Positions 13,603 to 21,220 of a stretch of DNA of 43,079 nt are shown here, one piece after another. The first letter of the stretch is position 1. Every line of letters starts with the position of its first letter. A program made the position numbers and the translations under genes. The stretch comes from an uncultured Bacilli bacterium (lineage in GTDB: Bacteria > Bacillota_I > Bacilli_A > RF39 > UBA660), in the NCBI GenBank assembly GCA_934096175.1, contig CAKOLG010000011.1, positions 1 through 43,079 of the forward strand, given 5' to 3'. Under the pieces are notes generated by a model that saw only the letters and a list, made by a program, of their open reading frames with translations, did no database searches and was not told the origin of the DNA.

Positions 13603-14973
13603 ATGGAAGATAAGAAAGCATTTATAATAAATTATATAAAAGAAAAATTAAAAGAGTTTACTGAATTAGGCAAAACATATAGCGAAGAAAAAATAAACAC
13701 TTTAGCAGAAAAACTAATATCAACAAACAAAACCAAAGAAGAAATCGTAGCTATAATCAATAATCGCTTTTCATATCAAATTCGTAAAATTAACCATAAC
13801 AAACACTTGGCTTCCTTAAAAGAACACTATATAGCTAGTATTAATAAATTAAAAAGAGGTAAAAACTGCTACTTACTTTCATATAAACAAGGTAACAAAA
13901 TCTTGGAACAAGCATTTATTGAAGAAATTAAACCAATTAATCCATATCTAACTTTAGTTAACTTAAATAATAAAAAACAAGCATATCGTAGAGGAAATAG
14001 CATAGATAATGACTACGAATTAATTATGAGTGATATAGCTTTTATTTTAAATATTCCTTACGCTCCAACTTATCGTATTTTTGACAAAAATATGAATCCT
14101 ATTGGTGTACTTAATGAAACCTTTAACGAACCAAATTCACGTTTCTTAAACTTTGAAGAAGTTTTACAATTCATTAAAGAAGAATCGCCAGAGTTTAACT
14201 TAAAAGAATATTTAATTGAATATCATGATCAAAAAATAAAGCATGGTTTAAAAGAAATAACAGCTCCTAAAGCCTACAAAGAAAACATTGAATACGTTTT
14301 TAATTTATTTAAAGCATTACCAGATATAACAAAAGAAAACTACAATGAGTTAAAACAATCGTACTTAAATATGAAAATATTTGAATTATTAACAAATAGC
14401 CTTAACAATAATCTAATAAATATTGGACTAATTGTTAATAAAACTAATAAGAAATATACATATAAATTATCGCCATTATATAACAAATGTGTTACAAGTA
14501 TCCCAAATATATCTAGTACAAAGACAATATGTAATTTCTTTATAGTTGAAAAAAAGCAATTATTACACACTATAATTGTCAATTATTATGGATATGTTAA
14601 AGTATTACTTTCCTTAATTATAGATAATAAAGCAACAATTATTTCTTTAATTGACCAAATAATAAAAGAACACTTAGATTATGAAGAGTACAATAAATAT
14701 CACCAAGTAATTGTTGATAATATTACAATGATAAATGAAGAAGTTGTTTATAAAAAACTAGTAACAAAAGATACCTTAGAAGATCATAAAATATACAATC
14801 AAAATAACGACGACTTTCAAGACCGCATAGCTCCTTTTATAGACAATTATGTAGTAGATGACAATGACCAAAAAGGTAGTGCAACTATAATAACTGTAAT
14901 TGCTTTTGTTCTGTTAATTACAATATTATTAATAATTTTTGCCATTTATTTAGTCAGCAAAGTTGAAATGTAA
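13603..14973 (+). CDS. Uncharacterised protein with a C-terminal membrane anchor
   Basis: The protein has 456 residues from ATG 13603, behind GAAGGT. I do not recognise a family. It is soluble and mixed alpha/beta for about 425 residues: a helical start (residues 1-75), then a beta-rich part with CYLLSYKQGNKILEQAF, and ELIMSDIAFILNIPYAPTYRIFD, which faintly recalls HipA-like kinase folds (a substrate-like loop followed by an early helix), though no catalytic motif can be seen. A strongly hydrophobic segment at about residues 430-450 followed by SKVEM makes it a likely tail-anchored protein with the bulk in the cytoplasm. It stands alone between a terminator and the serS T-box promoter. Confidence 0.8.
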   Translation: MEDKKAFIINYIKEKLKEFTELGKTYSEEKINTLAEKLISTNKTKEEIVAIINNRFSYQIRKINHNKHLASLKEHYIASINKLKRGKNCYLLSYKQGNKILEQAFIEEIKPINPYLTLVNLNNKKQAYRRGNSIDNDYELIMSDIAFILNIPYAPTYRIFDKNMNPIGVLNETFNEPNSRFLNFEEVLQFIKEESPEFNLKEYLIEYHDQKIKHGLKEITAPKAYKENIEYVFNLFKALPDITKENYNELKQSYLNMKIFELLTNSLNNNLINIGLIVNKTNKKYTYKLSPLYNKCVTSIPNISSTKTICNFFIVEKKQLLHTIIVNYYGYVKVLLSLIIDNKATIISLIDQIIKEHLDYEEYNKYHQVIVDNITMINEEVVYKKLVTKDTLEDHKIYNQNNDDFQDRIAPFIDNYVVDDNDQKGSATIITVIAFVLLITILLIIFAIYLVSKVEM

Positions 14974-14978
14974 AAGTA

Positions 14979-15007
14979 TTGACATATTTAAAAAAAAATC
15001 ATAAAAT
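14979..15007 (+). promoter_or_regulatory. Promoter of the serS T-box transcript
   Basis: TTGACA (14979-14984), 17 bases and TAAAAT (15002-15007). It begins right after the preceding stop codon. Confidence 0.8.
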
Positions 15008-15019
15008 AAATACATAAAT

Positions 15020-15207
15020 TGATGAAGAAAGACTAGTAATTTATGACGTTTGTCAAGAAAGCTTATGGTTGATGTGAATAAGCCAAACCATTAAATGAAT
15101 CTCCTTTCTAGAGCAGCTAATCACTGCCGGGTAATAACCCGTTATACTAATTAAGCAAAAAAAGGATGGTACCGTGCCTAGCACTCCTTATGTACCATCT
15201 TTTTTTC
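15020..15207 (+). promoter_or_regulatory. T-box leader of serS (tRNA-Ser sensing)
   Basis: A tRNA-sensing leader. The closing arms of stem I are GAAAG (15027-15031) and CTTTC (15104-15108), with a serine triplet TCT or TCC at 15100-15104 just before the closing arm as the candidate specifier. The conserved T-box AAGGATGGTACCGTG follows from about 15162. The terminator stem is GATGGTAC / GTACCATC with a T run to 15207. When uncharged tRNA-Ser binds the specifier and the TGGT bulge, the antiterminator forms and serS is transcribed. The exact specifier frame is not certain from sequence alone. The T at the variable bulge position would need a wobble pair with the usual G discriminator of tRNA-Ser. 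Confidence 0.9.
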
Positions 15208-15232
15208 TTTTAAGAAGAAAGAAGGAAATAAA

Positions 15233-16534
15233 ATGATAGATATTAAACTAATAAGAGAAAATAAAGAATTAGTAAAGGAAAATATAAAGAAAAAATTTCA
15301 AAATGAAAAATTACCTTTAGTAGACGAAATATTTGACCTTGATGTCGAATATAGAAATACTAAACAAAAAATGGATGAAGCACGTGCAGAAAAAAATAAA
15401 CTAAGCTCTGAAATAGGTGCTTTAATGAGAGATAAAAAAATTGATGAAGCAAATAAAGTAAAAGAACAAGTAACCAAAATGTCTACAGAAATAGAAAAAT
15501 TGACAAAAGAAGAAGAAAGACTAAGTGCTACTATAAAGGAAAAAATGATGGTAATACCAAATATAGTTGCTGATTCAGTACCAATAGGTGCTAGTGATGC
15601 AGAGAATGTTGAACTACAAAAATTTGGTGAACCAATTGTTCCACCATTTGAAATTCCTTATCATGCAGACATTCTTGAATCATTTGATGCTTTAGATAAA
15701 GAATCAAGTGGTAGAACAACTGGAACTGGTTTTTATTATCTTATGGGCGACGCTGCAAGATTATCTTCTGCCATGTTAAGTTACGCTAGAGATTTTATGA
15801 TTGATAAAGGATTTACTTACTGCATTCCTCCGTTCATGATTAGAAGCGACGTTGTAACTGGTGTCATGTCATTTGCAGAAATGGATGCCATGATGTATAA
15901 AATAGAAGGCGAAGACTTGTATTTAATTGGAACATCAGAACATTCAATGATTGGCAAATTTAAAGATCAAATAATTAAAAAAGAAAACTTACCAATAACT
16001 ATGACATCATATTCACCTTGCTTCAGAAAAGAAGTTGGTGCTCACGGCATAGAAGAAAGAGGTATATATCGTGTTCATCAATTTGAAAAACAAGAAATGA
16101 TAGTACTATGTGAGCCAGAAGATAGTGAAAAATGGTATGAAAAAATGTGGCAATACACAGTTGAATTATTTAGAAGCCTAGATATTCCAGTAAGACAACT
16201 AGAATGTTGTACAGGAGATTTAGCTGATTTAAAATATAAATCATGCGATATTGAAGCATGGAGCCCAAGACAACAAAAATATTTTGAAGTTGGTAGTTGT
16301 TCAAACCTTACAGACGCTCAAGCAAGACGCTTAGGTATCAGAGTAAAAAGTGATAAAGGAAACTATTACTTACATACCTTAAATAATACTGTTTTAGCCT
16401 CAACTAGAGCATTAATTGCTTTATTAGAAAATAATTATCAAGAAGATGGCACAGTTAAAATTCCTAAAGTTTTACAACCATATATGGGTGGAAAAACAGT
16501 GTTAGAACCAGTTAAAAATAAAAAAAATATTTAA
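15233..16534 (+). CDS. serS: Seryl-tRNA synthetase
   Basis: The protein has 433 residues, of usual bacterial length. The N terminus MIDIKLIRENKELV leads the antiparallel coiled-coil arm (about 30-100) that contacts the long variable arm of tRNA-Ser. The class II catalytic core has motif 2 (CFRKEVG...EERGIYRVHQFEK) and motif 3 (NNTVLASTRALIALLEN). Also present are TSEH for the amino-acid site and the conserved ends VPPFEIPYHADILE... and LQPYMGGK. It charges tRNA-Ser, and tRNA-Sec if present, with serine. It starts at ATG 15233 after GAAGGAAAT and is controlled by the upstream T-box. Nothing looks abnormal. Confidence 0.97.
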   Translation: MIDIKLIRENKELVKENIKKKFQNEKLPLVDEIFDLDVEYRNTKQKMDEARAEKNKLSSEIGALMRDKKIDEANKVKEQVTKMSTEIEKLTKEEERLSATIKEKMMVIPNIVADSVPIGASDAENVELQKFGEPIVPPFEIPYHADILESFDALDKESSGRTTGTGFYYLMGDAARLSSAMLSYARDFMIDKGFTYCIPPFMIRSDVVTGVMSFAEMDAMMYKIEGEDLYLIGTSEHSMIGKFKDQIIKKENLPITMTSYSPCFRKEVGAHGIEERGIYRVHQFEKQEMIVLCEPEDSEKWYEKMWQYTVELFRSLDIPVRQLECCTGDLADLKYKSCDIEAWSPRQQKYFEVGSCSNLTDAQARRLGIRVKSDKGNYYLHTLNNTVLASTRALIALLENNYQEDGTVKIPKVLQPYMGGKTVLEPVKNKKNI

Positions 16535-16562
16535 AAAAATAGAAAATTTTCTATTTTTTTTC
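16533..16562 (+). terminator. Terminator of serS
   Basis: Perfect AT-rich palindrome: AAAAAAATAG, AAAATTTT, CTATTTTTTT. Confidence 0.8.
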
Positions 16563-16578
16563 TATATTAAGAAAAATA

Positions 16579-16587
16579 TGTTATAAT
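16579..16587 (+). promoter_or_regulatory. Extended -10 promoter element
   Basis: TG-T-TATAAT, about 57 bases before the repeat-protein start: a longer leader than for other genes here. Confidence 0.55.
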
Positions 16588-16643
16588 GTTAAAAGTAAGA
16601 TAGGGATTAAATACTAAAAAGAATAAAAAGGATGTGAGCCCGT

Positions 16644-18542
16644 ATGGGATTATTTGACAAATTTAAGAAAAAAAACAGTGAGACAACTGCGCCAGTTGAG
16701 CAACAAGCCCCAGCTTCTACTCAACAAGTAGGAACTGGTGTGGCTCAAACACCAAATGCCGGAATAAACCAACAACCAATTACTCAAGAAACGGGTTTAA
16801 ATGCAATAGCTCCAGAAACAGGAATGCTAGCTGATAATCCTTTTGTTGAAGCTCCTTCTGTTGACCTTGTAGAAGATAAAATAGTTGCTCCAACAGCACC
16901 AAATTTTGATAATATTTTTAACGCTCAACCATCTGATCTAATAGCAACTCCAGAACCAACTTTAGATACAAACAACGTAGTACCAAATCTATATGATACA
17001 GGTGCTCGTATAGATACTCCAAATCCAATAGTTGAGCAACAAATCGCTTTGGATGTTCATCCTGATGAAGTGTTTGAAGGAGGTAACACCAAAGAAGACG
17101 AAATAACTAGAATTGTGGCAAATTCTGTTAATCAAAATGCCCAACCCCAAGATTTTGCATCACCAAGTATTAATGTTAATCCTGTAGAACCAGTAGTTCA
17201 GCCAGAACCAATTCAACCAGCACCGGTAGCAGAACCTACACCTCAAGTAGTTGAACTAACACCACAACCACAAGACTTTGTATCACCAAGTATTAATGTT
17301 AATCCTATAGAACCAGCTGCTCAACCAGAACTAGTTCAACCAGCACCGGTAGCAGAAACGACACCACAAGTAGTTGAAGTAACTCAACAACCCCAAGACT
17401 TTGTATCACCAAGTATTAATATTAATCCTATAGAACCAGTAGTTCAACCAGCAACAGTTCAACCAACTGAAGTAGCAGAACCAGTTCCTCAAGTAGTCGA
17501 ACTAACACCACAACCCCAAGACTTTGTATCACCAAGTGTTAATGTTAATCCTATAGAAGCAGTTGCTCAGCCAGAACCAATTCAACCAGCACCGGTAGCA
17601 GAACCTACACCTCAAGTAGTCGAACCAACACCACAACCCCAAGACTTTGCATCGCCAAGTATTAATGTTAATACTGTAGAACCAGTAGTTCAGCCAGAAC
17701 CAATTCAACCAGCACCGGTAGCAGAACCTACACCTCAAGTAGTCGAACTAACACCACAATCTCAAGACTTTGTATCACCAAGTGTTAATGTTAATCCTAT
17801 AGAACCAGTAGTTCAACCAGCAACAGTTCAACCAACTGAAGTAGCAGAACAAGTTCCTCAAGTAGTTGAATTATCACCAGAACCTCAAATTGTTGAAGCG
17901 ACTCAAAAGCCACAAGAATTTGTATCGCCAAGTATTAACGCTAATCCTATAGAATCAACTGTTCAACCTGAAGTAATTCCACCAACTGAAGTAGCTCAAC
18001 CAACAGCTCTAAGTGAAAGTACTATAGAGGAAACAATTCCAAATATTCCATTTGGTGTTACTGCACCTAGTAACCCAGAACCAATAAATGCTGAAAATCA
18101 AAATATAGCGAAAGATACTTTTACATCAACACCAGAACTAATCTCACCAAGTATCAATGTTAATCCTATAGAACCAGCTGCTCAACCAGAAATAATTCAA
18201 CCAGCTGGAGTAGCCCAACCAGTTCCACAAATAGTTGATTTAACTCCCCAGCCACAGACCCATGAATCACTAAACATCAACACTAATGATGTTGTAGAAC
18301 CAACCATACCAGATTCAATAAATAGCGACCAACCAATGCCAGCTGATAACGTTGAAGAATCTTTAACTCAACAGGATAATTTGCAAAACTTGAATGAATC
18401 TACACAAGGTACAGAAAATGCAATTCAACAAGAACAAATTTTACGTGACGAAAATACTAAAACTAAATTTTGTGATTATTGTGGAACGATGGTAAACCAA
18501 TATACAGCCATCTGCCCAAATTGTGGCGAAGCAATAAAATAA
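16644..18542 (+). CDS. Pro/Gln/Val-rich 41-residue-repeat protein with C-terminal zinc ribbon
   Basis: The protein has 632 residues, starting MGLFDKFKKKNSE after AAGGATGTGAG. There is no signal peptide or membrane segment, so it should be cytoplasmic. After an acidic, Pro-rich N-terminal 165 residues come about six near-perfect and two degenerate repeats of about 41 residues (17139-18260), each with QPQDFVSPSINVNPIEP, then QPAPVAEPTPQVVELT. The very end is a zinc ribbon, CDYCG...CPNCGEAIK (C610, C613, C624, C627). The repeats are likely disordered and extended. C-terminal ribbons of this form are common in small Firmicutes proteins. The function is unknown; a scaffold that places a zinc-binding knob on a long flexible tether is my inference. 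Confidence 0.85.
   Translation: MGLFDKFKKKNSETTAPVEQQAPASTQQVGTGVAQTPNAGINQQPITQETGLNAIAPETGMLADNPFVEAPSVDLVEDKIVAPTAPNFDNIFNAQPSDLIATPEPTLDTNNVVPNLYDTGARIDTPNPIVEQQIALDVHPDEVFEGGNTKEDEITRIVANSVNQNAQPQDFASPSINVNPVEPVVQPEPIQPAPVAEPTPQVVELTPQPQDFVSPSINVNPIEPAAQPELVQPAPVAETTPQVVEVTQQPQDFVSPSININPIEPVVQPATVQPTEVAEPVPQVVELTPQPQDFVSPSVNVNPIEAVAQPEPIQPAPVAEPTPQVVEPTPQPQDFASPSINVNTVEPVVQPEPIQPAPVAEPTPQVVELTPQSQDFVSPSVNVNPIEPVVQPATVQPTEVAEQVPQVVELSPEPQIVEATQKPQEFVSPSINANPIESTVQPEVIPPTEVAQPTALSESTIEETIPNIPFGVTAPSNPEPINAENQNIAKDTFTSTPELISPSINVNPIEPAAQPEIIQPAGVAQPVPQIVDLTPQPQTHESLNINTNDVVEPTIPDSINSDQPMPADNVEESLTQQDNLQNLNESTQGTENAIQQEQILRDENTKTKFCDYCGTMVNQYTAICPNCGEAIK
17139..18260 (+). repeat. Tandem 123-bp coding repeats (41 residues each)
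   Basis: Units begin near 17139 and recur every 123 bases for six copies. An insertion of about 9 residues follows, then a diverged seventh unit near 17900, and an eighth separated by unrelated sequence near 18140. Units 1, 4 and 5 share the QPEPIQPAPVAEPTP form; units 3 and 6 share QPATVQPTEVAE, which suggests duplication of a multi-unit block. Confidence 0.85.
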
Positions 18543-18544
18543 TT

Positions 18545-18577
18545 ATTAGTTCATGAATAATTGAACTAATTTTTTTA
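18545..18577 (+). terminator. Terminator of the repeat-protein gene
   Basis: ATTAGTTCA / TGAACTAAT with an eight-base loop and a run of T. Confidence 0.85.
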
Positions 18578-18592
18578 TTTTAATTAGATATA

Positions 18593-18601
18593 TGATATAA
18601 T
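18593..18601 (+). promoter_or_regulatory. Extended -10 promoter element of the dCMP deaminase gene
   Basis: TG-A-TATAAT, 18 bases before the ATG at 18620. Confidence 0.6.
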
Positions 18602-18619
18602 CATAAAAGGTGAAGTAGT

Positions 18620-19108
18620 ATGGAAAGAACAAATAAAATAAATTATTATTTAGACGTCGCAGAAACTGTAATTGAAAGAGGAACATGCTTAAGACGAAAT
18701 TTTGGCGCAGTTATAGTAAAAAATGATGAAATAATTTCAACAGGTTACGTTGGTGCTCCACGTGGTCGTAAAAATTGTTGCGACTTAAAATATTGTACTC
18801 GTGAAAAACTTAATATTCCAAGAGGTGAGAGATACGAATTATGCCGTAGTGTACACGCTGAACAAAATGCCATCATCAGTGCTGAACGCAGCAAAATGAT
18901 TGGTGCAACCTTATTTTTAGTAGGAAAAAATCACACCGACGGTTCTTATGTTGAAAAATCTAACCCTTGTGCTTTATGTAAAAGAATGATAATTAATGCT
19001 GGAATTAAAGATATTTATATTAGAGATACAAAAGATGAATATCGTCATATAGATGTTCAAGAATTTATTGAAAATGATGAATCTTTAAATGGAATTAAAG
19101 GCTATTAA
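18620..19108 (+). CDS. comEB: Deoxycytidylate (dCMP) deaminase, ComEB-type
   Basis: The protein has 162 residues. Zinc-dependent deaminase motifs: HAEQNA (H79 as zinc ligand, E81 as catalytic base) and PCALCK (C117, C120). It also has the dCMP-deaminase-specific zinc-rich insertion CCDLKYCTRE and the early GTCLRRNFGAVIVKN segment. The enzyme converts dCMP to dUMP, feeding thymidylate synthesis. The protein is called ComEB in Bacillus because it lies in the comE operon; here there are no competence genes next to it and it is transcribed alone. The name is by family resemblance only. Confidence 0.92.
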   Translation: MERTNKINYYLDVAETVIERGTCLRRNFGAVIVKNDEIISTGYVGAPRGRKNCCDLKYCTREKLNIPRGERYELCRSVHAEQNAIISAERSKMIGATLFLVGKNHTDGSYVEKSNPCALCKRMIINAGIKDIYIRDTKDEYRHIDVQEFIENDESLNGIKGY

Positions 19109-19119
19109 GCCTTTTTTTT
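19097..19119 (+). terminator. Terminator of the dCMP deaminase gene
   Basis: AAAGGCT / AGCCTTT with a four-base loop, then T residues. It includes the stop codon. Confidence 0.8.
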
Positions 19120-19131
19120 AAAGATAATTTT

Positions 19132-19140
19132 TGTTATAAT
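19132..19140 (+). promoter_or_regulatory. Extended -10 promoter element of miaB
   Basis: TG-T-TATAAT, 22 bases before the ATG at 19163. Confidence 0.6.
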
Positions 19141-19162
19141 AAAAAAACTGGAAGTGATATTT

Positions 19163-20569
19163 ATGAATTTACCTAATATGCAAGAAGCTCGTGCTCGTAA
19201 TAAAAATGAAGTAAAATATATTCATCTTGAGCAAGACTATAATAAAAATCAATACAAAAATCAAAAATATTTTTTAAGAACATACGGTTGCCAAATGAAT
19301 GTTCATGATGGTGAAGAAATAGCAGCCCGTTTAGAAAGTTTAGGTTTTACTGCCACTGACACTTTGGAAAATGCCGATATTGTCATTTTAAATACTTGTG
19401 CAATTCGTGAAAATGCCCATGATAAACTATATGGTTTTTTAGGTCGTTGTAAACACGAAAAAGAAAAAAATAATAAAAACTTGATTATTGGAATTTGTGG
19501 TTGTATGGCTCAAGAAGAGAATGTTGTAAATGAATTAATGAAAAAGCATCCATATGTTGACATTGTCTTTGGCACTCATAATATTCATGAATTACAGGAA
19601 TTAATTATTAATCGTCAAAATAAACAAAATATTCAAGTATATTCATGTGAAGGTGATGTTTACGAAAACATAATGTATAAAAGAGATTCACAAATAAAAG
19701 CCTGGGTTAATATCCAATACGGTTGTGATAAATTTTGTACATACTGTATTGTTCCTTATACACGTGGTAAACAAAGAAGCAGAAAAAGCACAGAAATTAT
19801 TAAAGAAGTAGAAGATTTAGTGCAACAAGGTTATAAAGAAGTTACGTTATTAGGTCAAAATGTTAATGCATATGGTAAAGATTTAGAAAATGAATTATCA
19901 TTTGCTCAACTGCTTCAAAAAGTAAGTGACACAGGTATTCCCCGAATCAGATTTGTTACTTCTCATCCTTGGGACTTTACTGATGAAATGATTAAAACAA
20001 TTGCCGAATGTGAAAATATCATGCCATATATTCACTTACCACTTCAAGCTGGTTCATCAAGAATCTTAAAATTAATGGGTAGACGATATACTAAAGAAGA
20101 ATATCTAGAATTATTTAATAAAATTAAAAATACGATTCCTGACGTAGCCATAACAACAGATATTATTGTTGGTTTCCCTAATGAAACAGATGAAGATTTC
20201 GCTGAAACCATAGATGTTGTAAATAAGTGCCATTTTGACAGTGCCTACACATTTATTTATAGCCCTCGCGAAGGAACTCCAGCTGCTAAAATGCCCGATG
20301 CTATTGATCAAGCTACTAAAGAACAAAGACTCCAAGAATTAAATAAAATAATTAATAACTATAGCTTAGAAGCTAATAAAAAATATTTAAATAAAACAGT
20401 AAAAGTTTTAATAGAAGGTAAAAGTGAAAAAGACACCAATAAATTATTTGGTTATACAGAAACAATGAAACTAGTAAACGTTGAAGGACCAGAATCTTTA
20501 ATTGGGAATATAGTTGAAGTTGAAATAACTGATGCTAAAAGCTTTTCTTTAGACGGGAAAGCAAAATAA
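19163..20569 (+). CDS. miaB: MiaB, tRNA i6A37 methylthiotransferase
   Basis: The protein has 468 residues from ATG 19163; the GTG at 19154 is in the ribosome-binding site. The N-terminal UPF0004 domain supplies three cluster cysteines (YGCQMNVHDGE, NTCAIRE, GICGCMAQE). The radical SAM core has CDKFCTYC within YGCDKFCTYCIVPYTRG. The C-terminal TRAM domain includes VKVLIEG and DAKSFSLDGK. The enzyme adds a methylthio group to isopentenyl-adenosine 37 of tRNAs reading UNN codons, using two 4Fe-4S clusters that would come from the SUF pathway. The N-terminal extension of about 35 residues is usual for Firmicutes MiaB. Confidence 0.95.
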   Translation: MNLPNMQEARARNKNEVKYIHLEQDYNKNQYKNQKYFLRTYGCQMNVHDGEEIAARLESLGFTATDTLENADIVILNTCAIRENAHDKLYGFLGRCKHEKEKNNKNLIIGICGCMAQEENVVNELMKKHPYVDIVFGTHNIHELQELIINRQNKQNIQVYSCEGDVYENIMYKRDSQIKAWVNIQYGCDKFCTYCIVPYTRGKQRSRKSTEIIKEVEDLVQQGYKEVTLLGQNVNAYGKDLENELSFAQLLQKVSDTGIPRIRFVTSHPWDFTDEMIKTIAECENIMPYIHLPLQAGSSRILKLMGRRYTKEEYLELFNKIKNTIPDVAITTDIIVGFPNETDEDFAETIDVVNKCHFDSAYTFIYSPREGTPAAKMPDAIDQATKEQRLQELNKIINNYSLEANKKYLNKTVKVLIEGKSEKDTNKLFGYTETMKLVNVEGPESLIGNIVEVEITDAKSFSLDGKAK

Positions 20570-20590
20570 TCTAGTAAAAAAACAATAAAA

Positions 20591-20599
20591 TGATATAAT
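20591..20599 (+). promoter_or_regulatory. Extended -10 promoter element
   Basis: TG-A-TATAAT, 21 bases before the ATG at 20621. Confidence 0.55.
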
Positions 20600-20620
20600 A
20601 ATATAAAGGAAGTAATAAAA

Positions 20621-21085
20621 ATGAGTGCAACAAATAAAAAAAATAAGTTTATAACTGTAATAGAAAAACATAAACTAGGCAGTCTTATAGTATTAATTCT
20701 TTTAATATTAGGTATTTGTATACCAATAGTTGTATCTAAAAAGTCTTTTTCTAAAAAAACAATTTCACAGGAAGAACAATTGACTGAATATTTAAAAGAA
20801 TTAGGCAAAGATTTTTATGAAAATGTTTATTACCAGCAAATTGGCCAAGATGAAGAATCTCGTAAAGTATTCTTAACCAAACTTAAACACGATGGTATAA
20901 AATTAACTTTAAACAGCCTATCAACACACAAAATAGAAGAAAACAAAGACAAAATAGAATCTTTTGTTAACAACGAAACAAAAAAAGCATGTAATAAAGA
21001 AAATACCAAAGTTATTGTTTATCCTCAAGCTCCATACGGTCAAACAGATTACAAGATAGAGATTACTTTAGATTGTGGCTTTTAA
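20621..21085 (+). CDS. Uncharacterised single-pass membrane protein
   Basis: The protein has 154 residues. A Lys-rich N terminus is followed by one membrane segment (about 19-38, LGSLIVLILLILGICIPIVV) and then about 115 residues of charged, mostly helical sequence. The soluble part ends in VIVYPQAPYGQTDYKIEITLDCGF, with two cysteines (C138-region KKACNKEN and the terminal DCGF) that could form a disulfide outside the cell. I recognise no family. It starts at ATG 20621 with AAAGGAAGT upstream. It precedes the giant beta-helix gene but a terminator lies between them, so shared function is only a possibility. Confidence 0.75.
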   Translation: MSATNKKNKFITVIEKHKLGSLIVLILLILGICIPIVVSKKSFSKKTISQEEQLTEYLKELGKDFYENVYYQQIGQDEESRKVFLTKLKHDGIKLTLNSLSTHKIEENKDKIESFVNNETKKACNKENTKVIVYPQAPYGQTDYKIEITLDCGF

Positions 21086-21106
21086 TAAGAAATAATTAAT
21101 ATTGTT

Positions 21107-21135
21107 AAAGTGAATTTTTATTCACTTTTTTTTTT
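21107..21135 (+). terminator. Terminator before the beta-helix gene
   Basis: AAAGTGAA / TTCACTTT with a six-base loop and a long T run. Confidence 0.85.
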
Positions 21136-21175
21136 GATTAAAAAAATAAGTTTTATTCAAACTGTCGCTAAATTA

Positions 21176-21184
21176 TGATATAAT
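21176..21184 (+). promoter_or_regulatory. Extended -10 promoter of the beta-helix gene
   Basis: TG-A-TATAAT with a weak -35 TTCAAA (21156-21161, 17-base spacer). The AAAGGAG ribosome-binding site follows near 21208. Confidence 0.6.
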
Positions 21185-21220
21185 TACAATGATAAAATCT
21201 AAGACTAAAGGAGTAAAGTT

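Noticed and set aside
17529..17738. Minus-strand open frame rich in Trp, Cys and Arg.
   Set aside because: It is the antisense of the Pro/Gln repeat and has no ribosome-binding site or sensible composition.
17139..18260. Regularly spaced repeats that could suggest a CRISPR array or satellite DNA.
   Set aside because: The 123-bp period is in frame, the variation preserves the protein, and there are no separate spacers.
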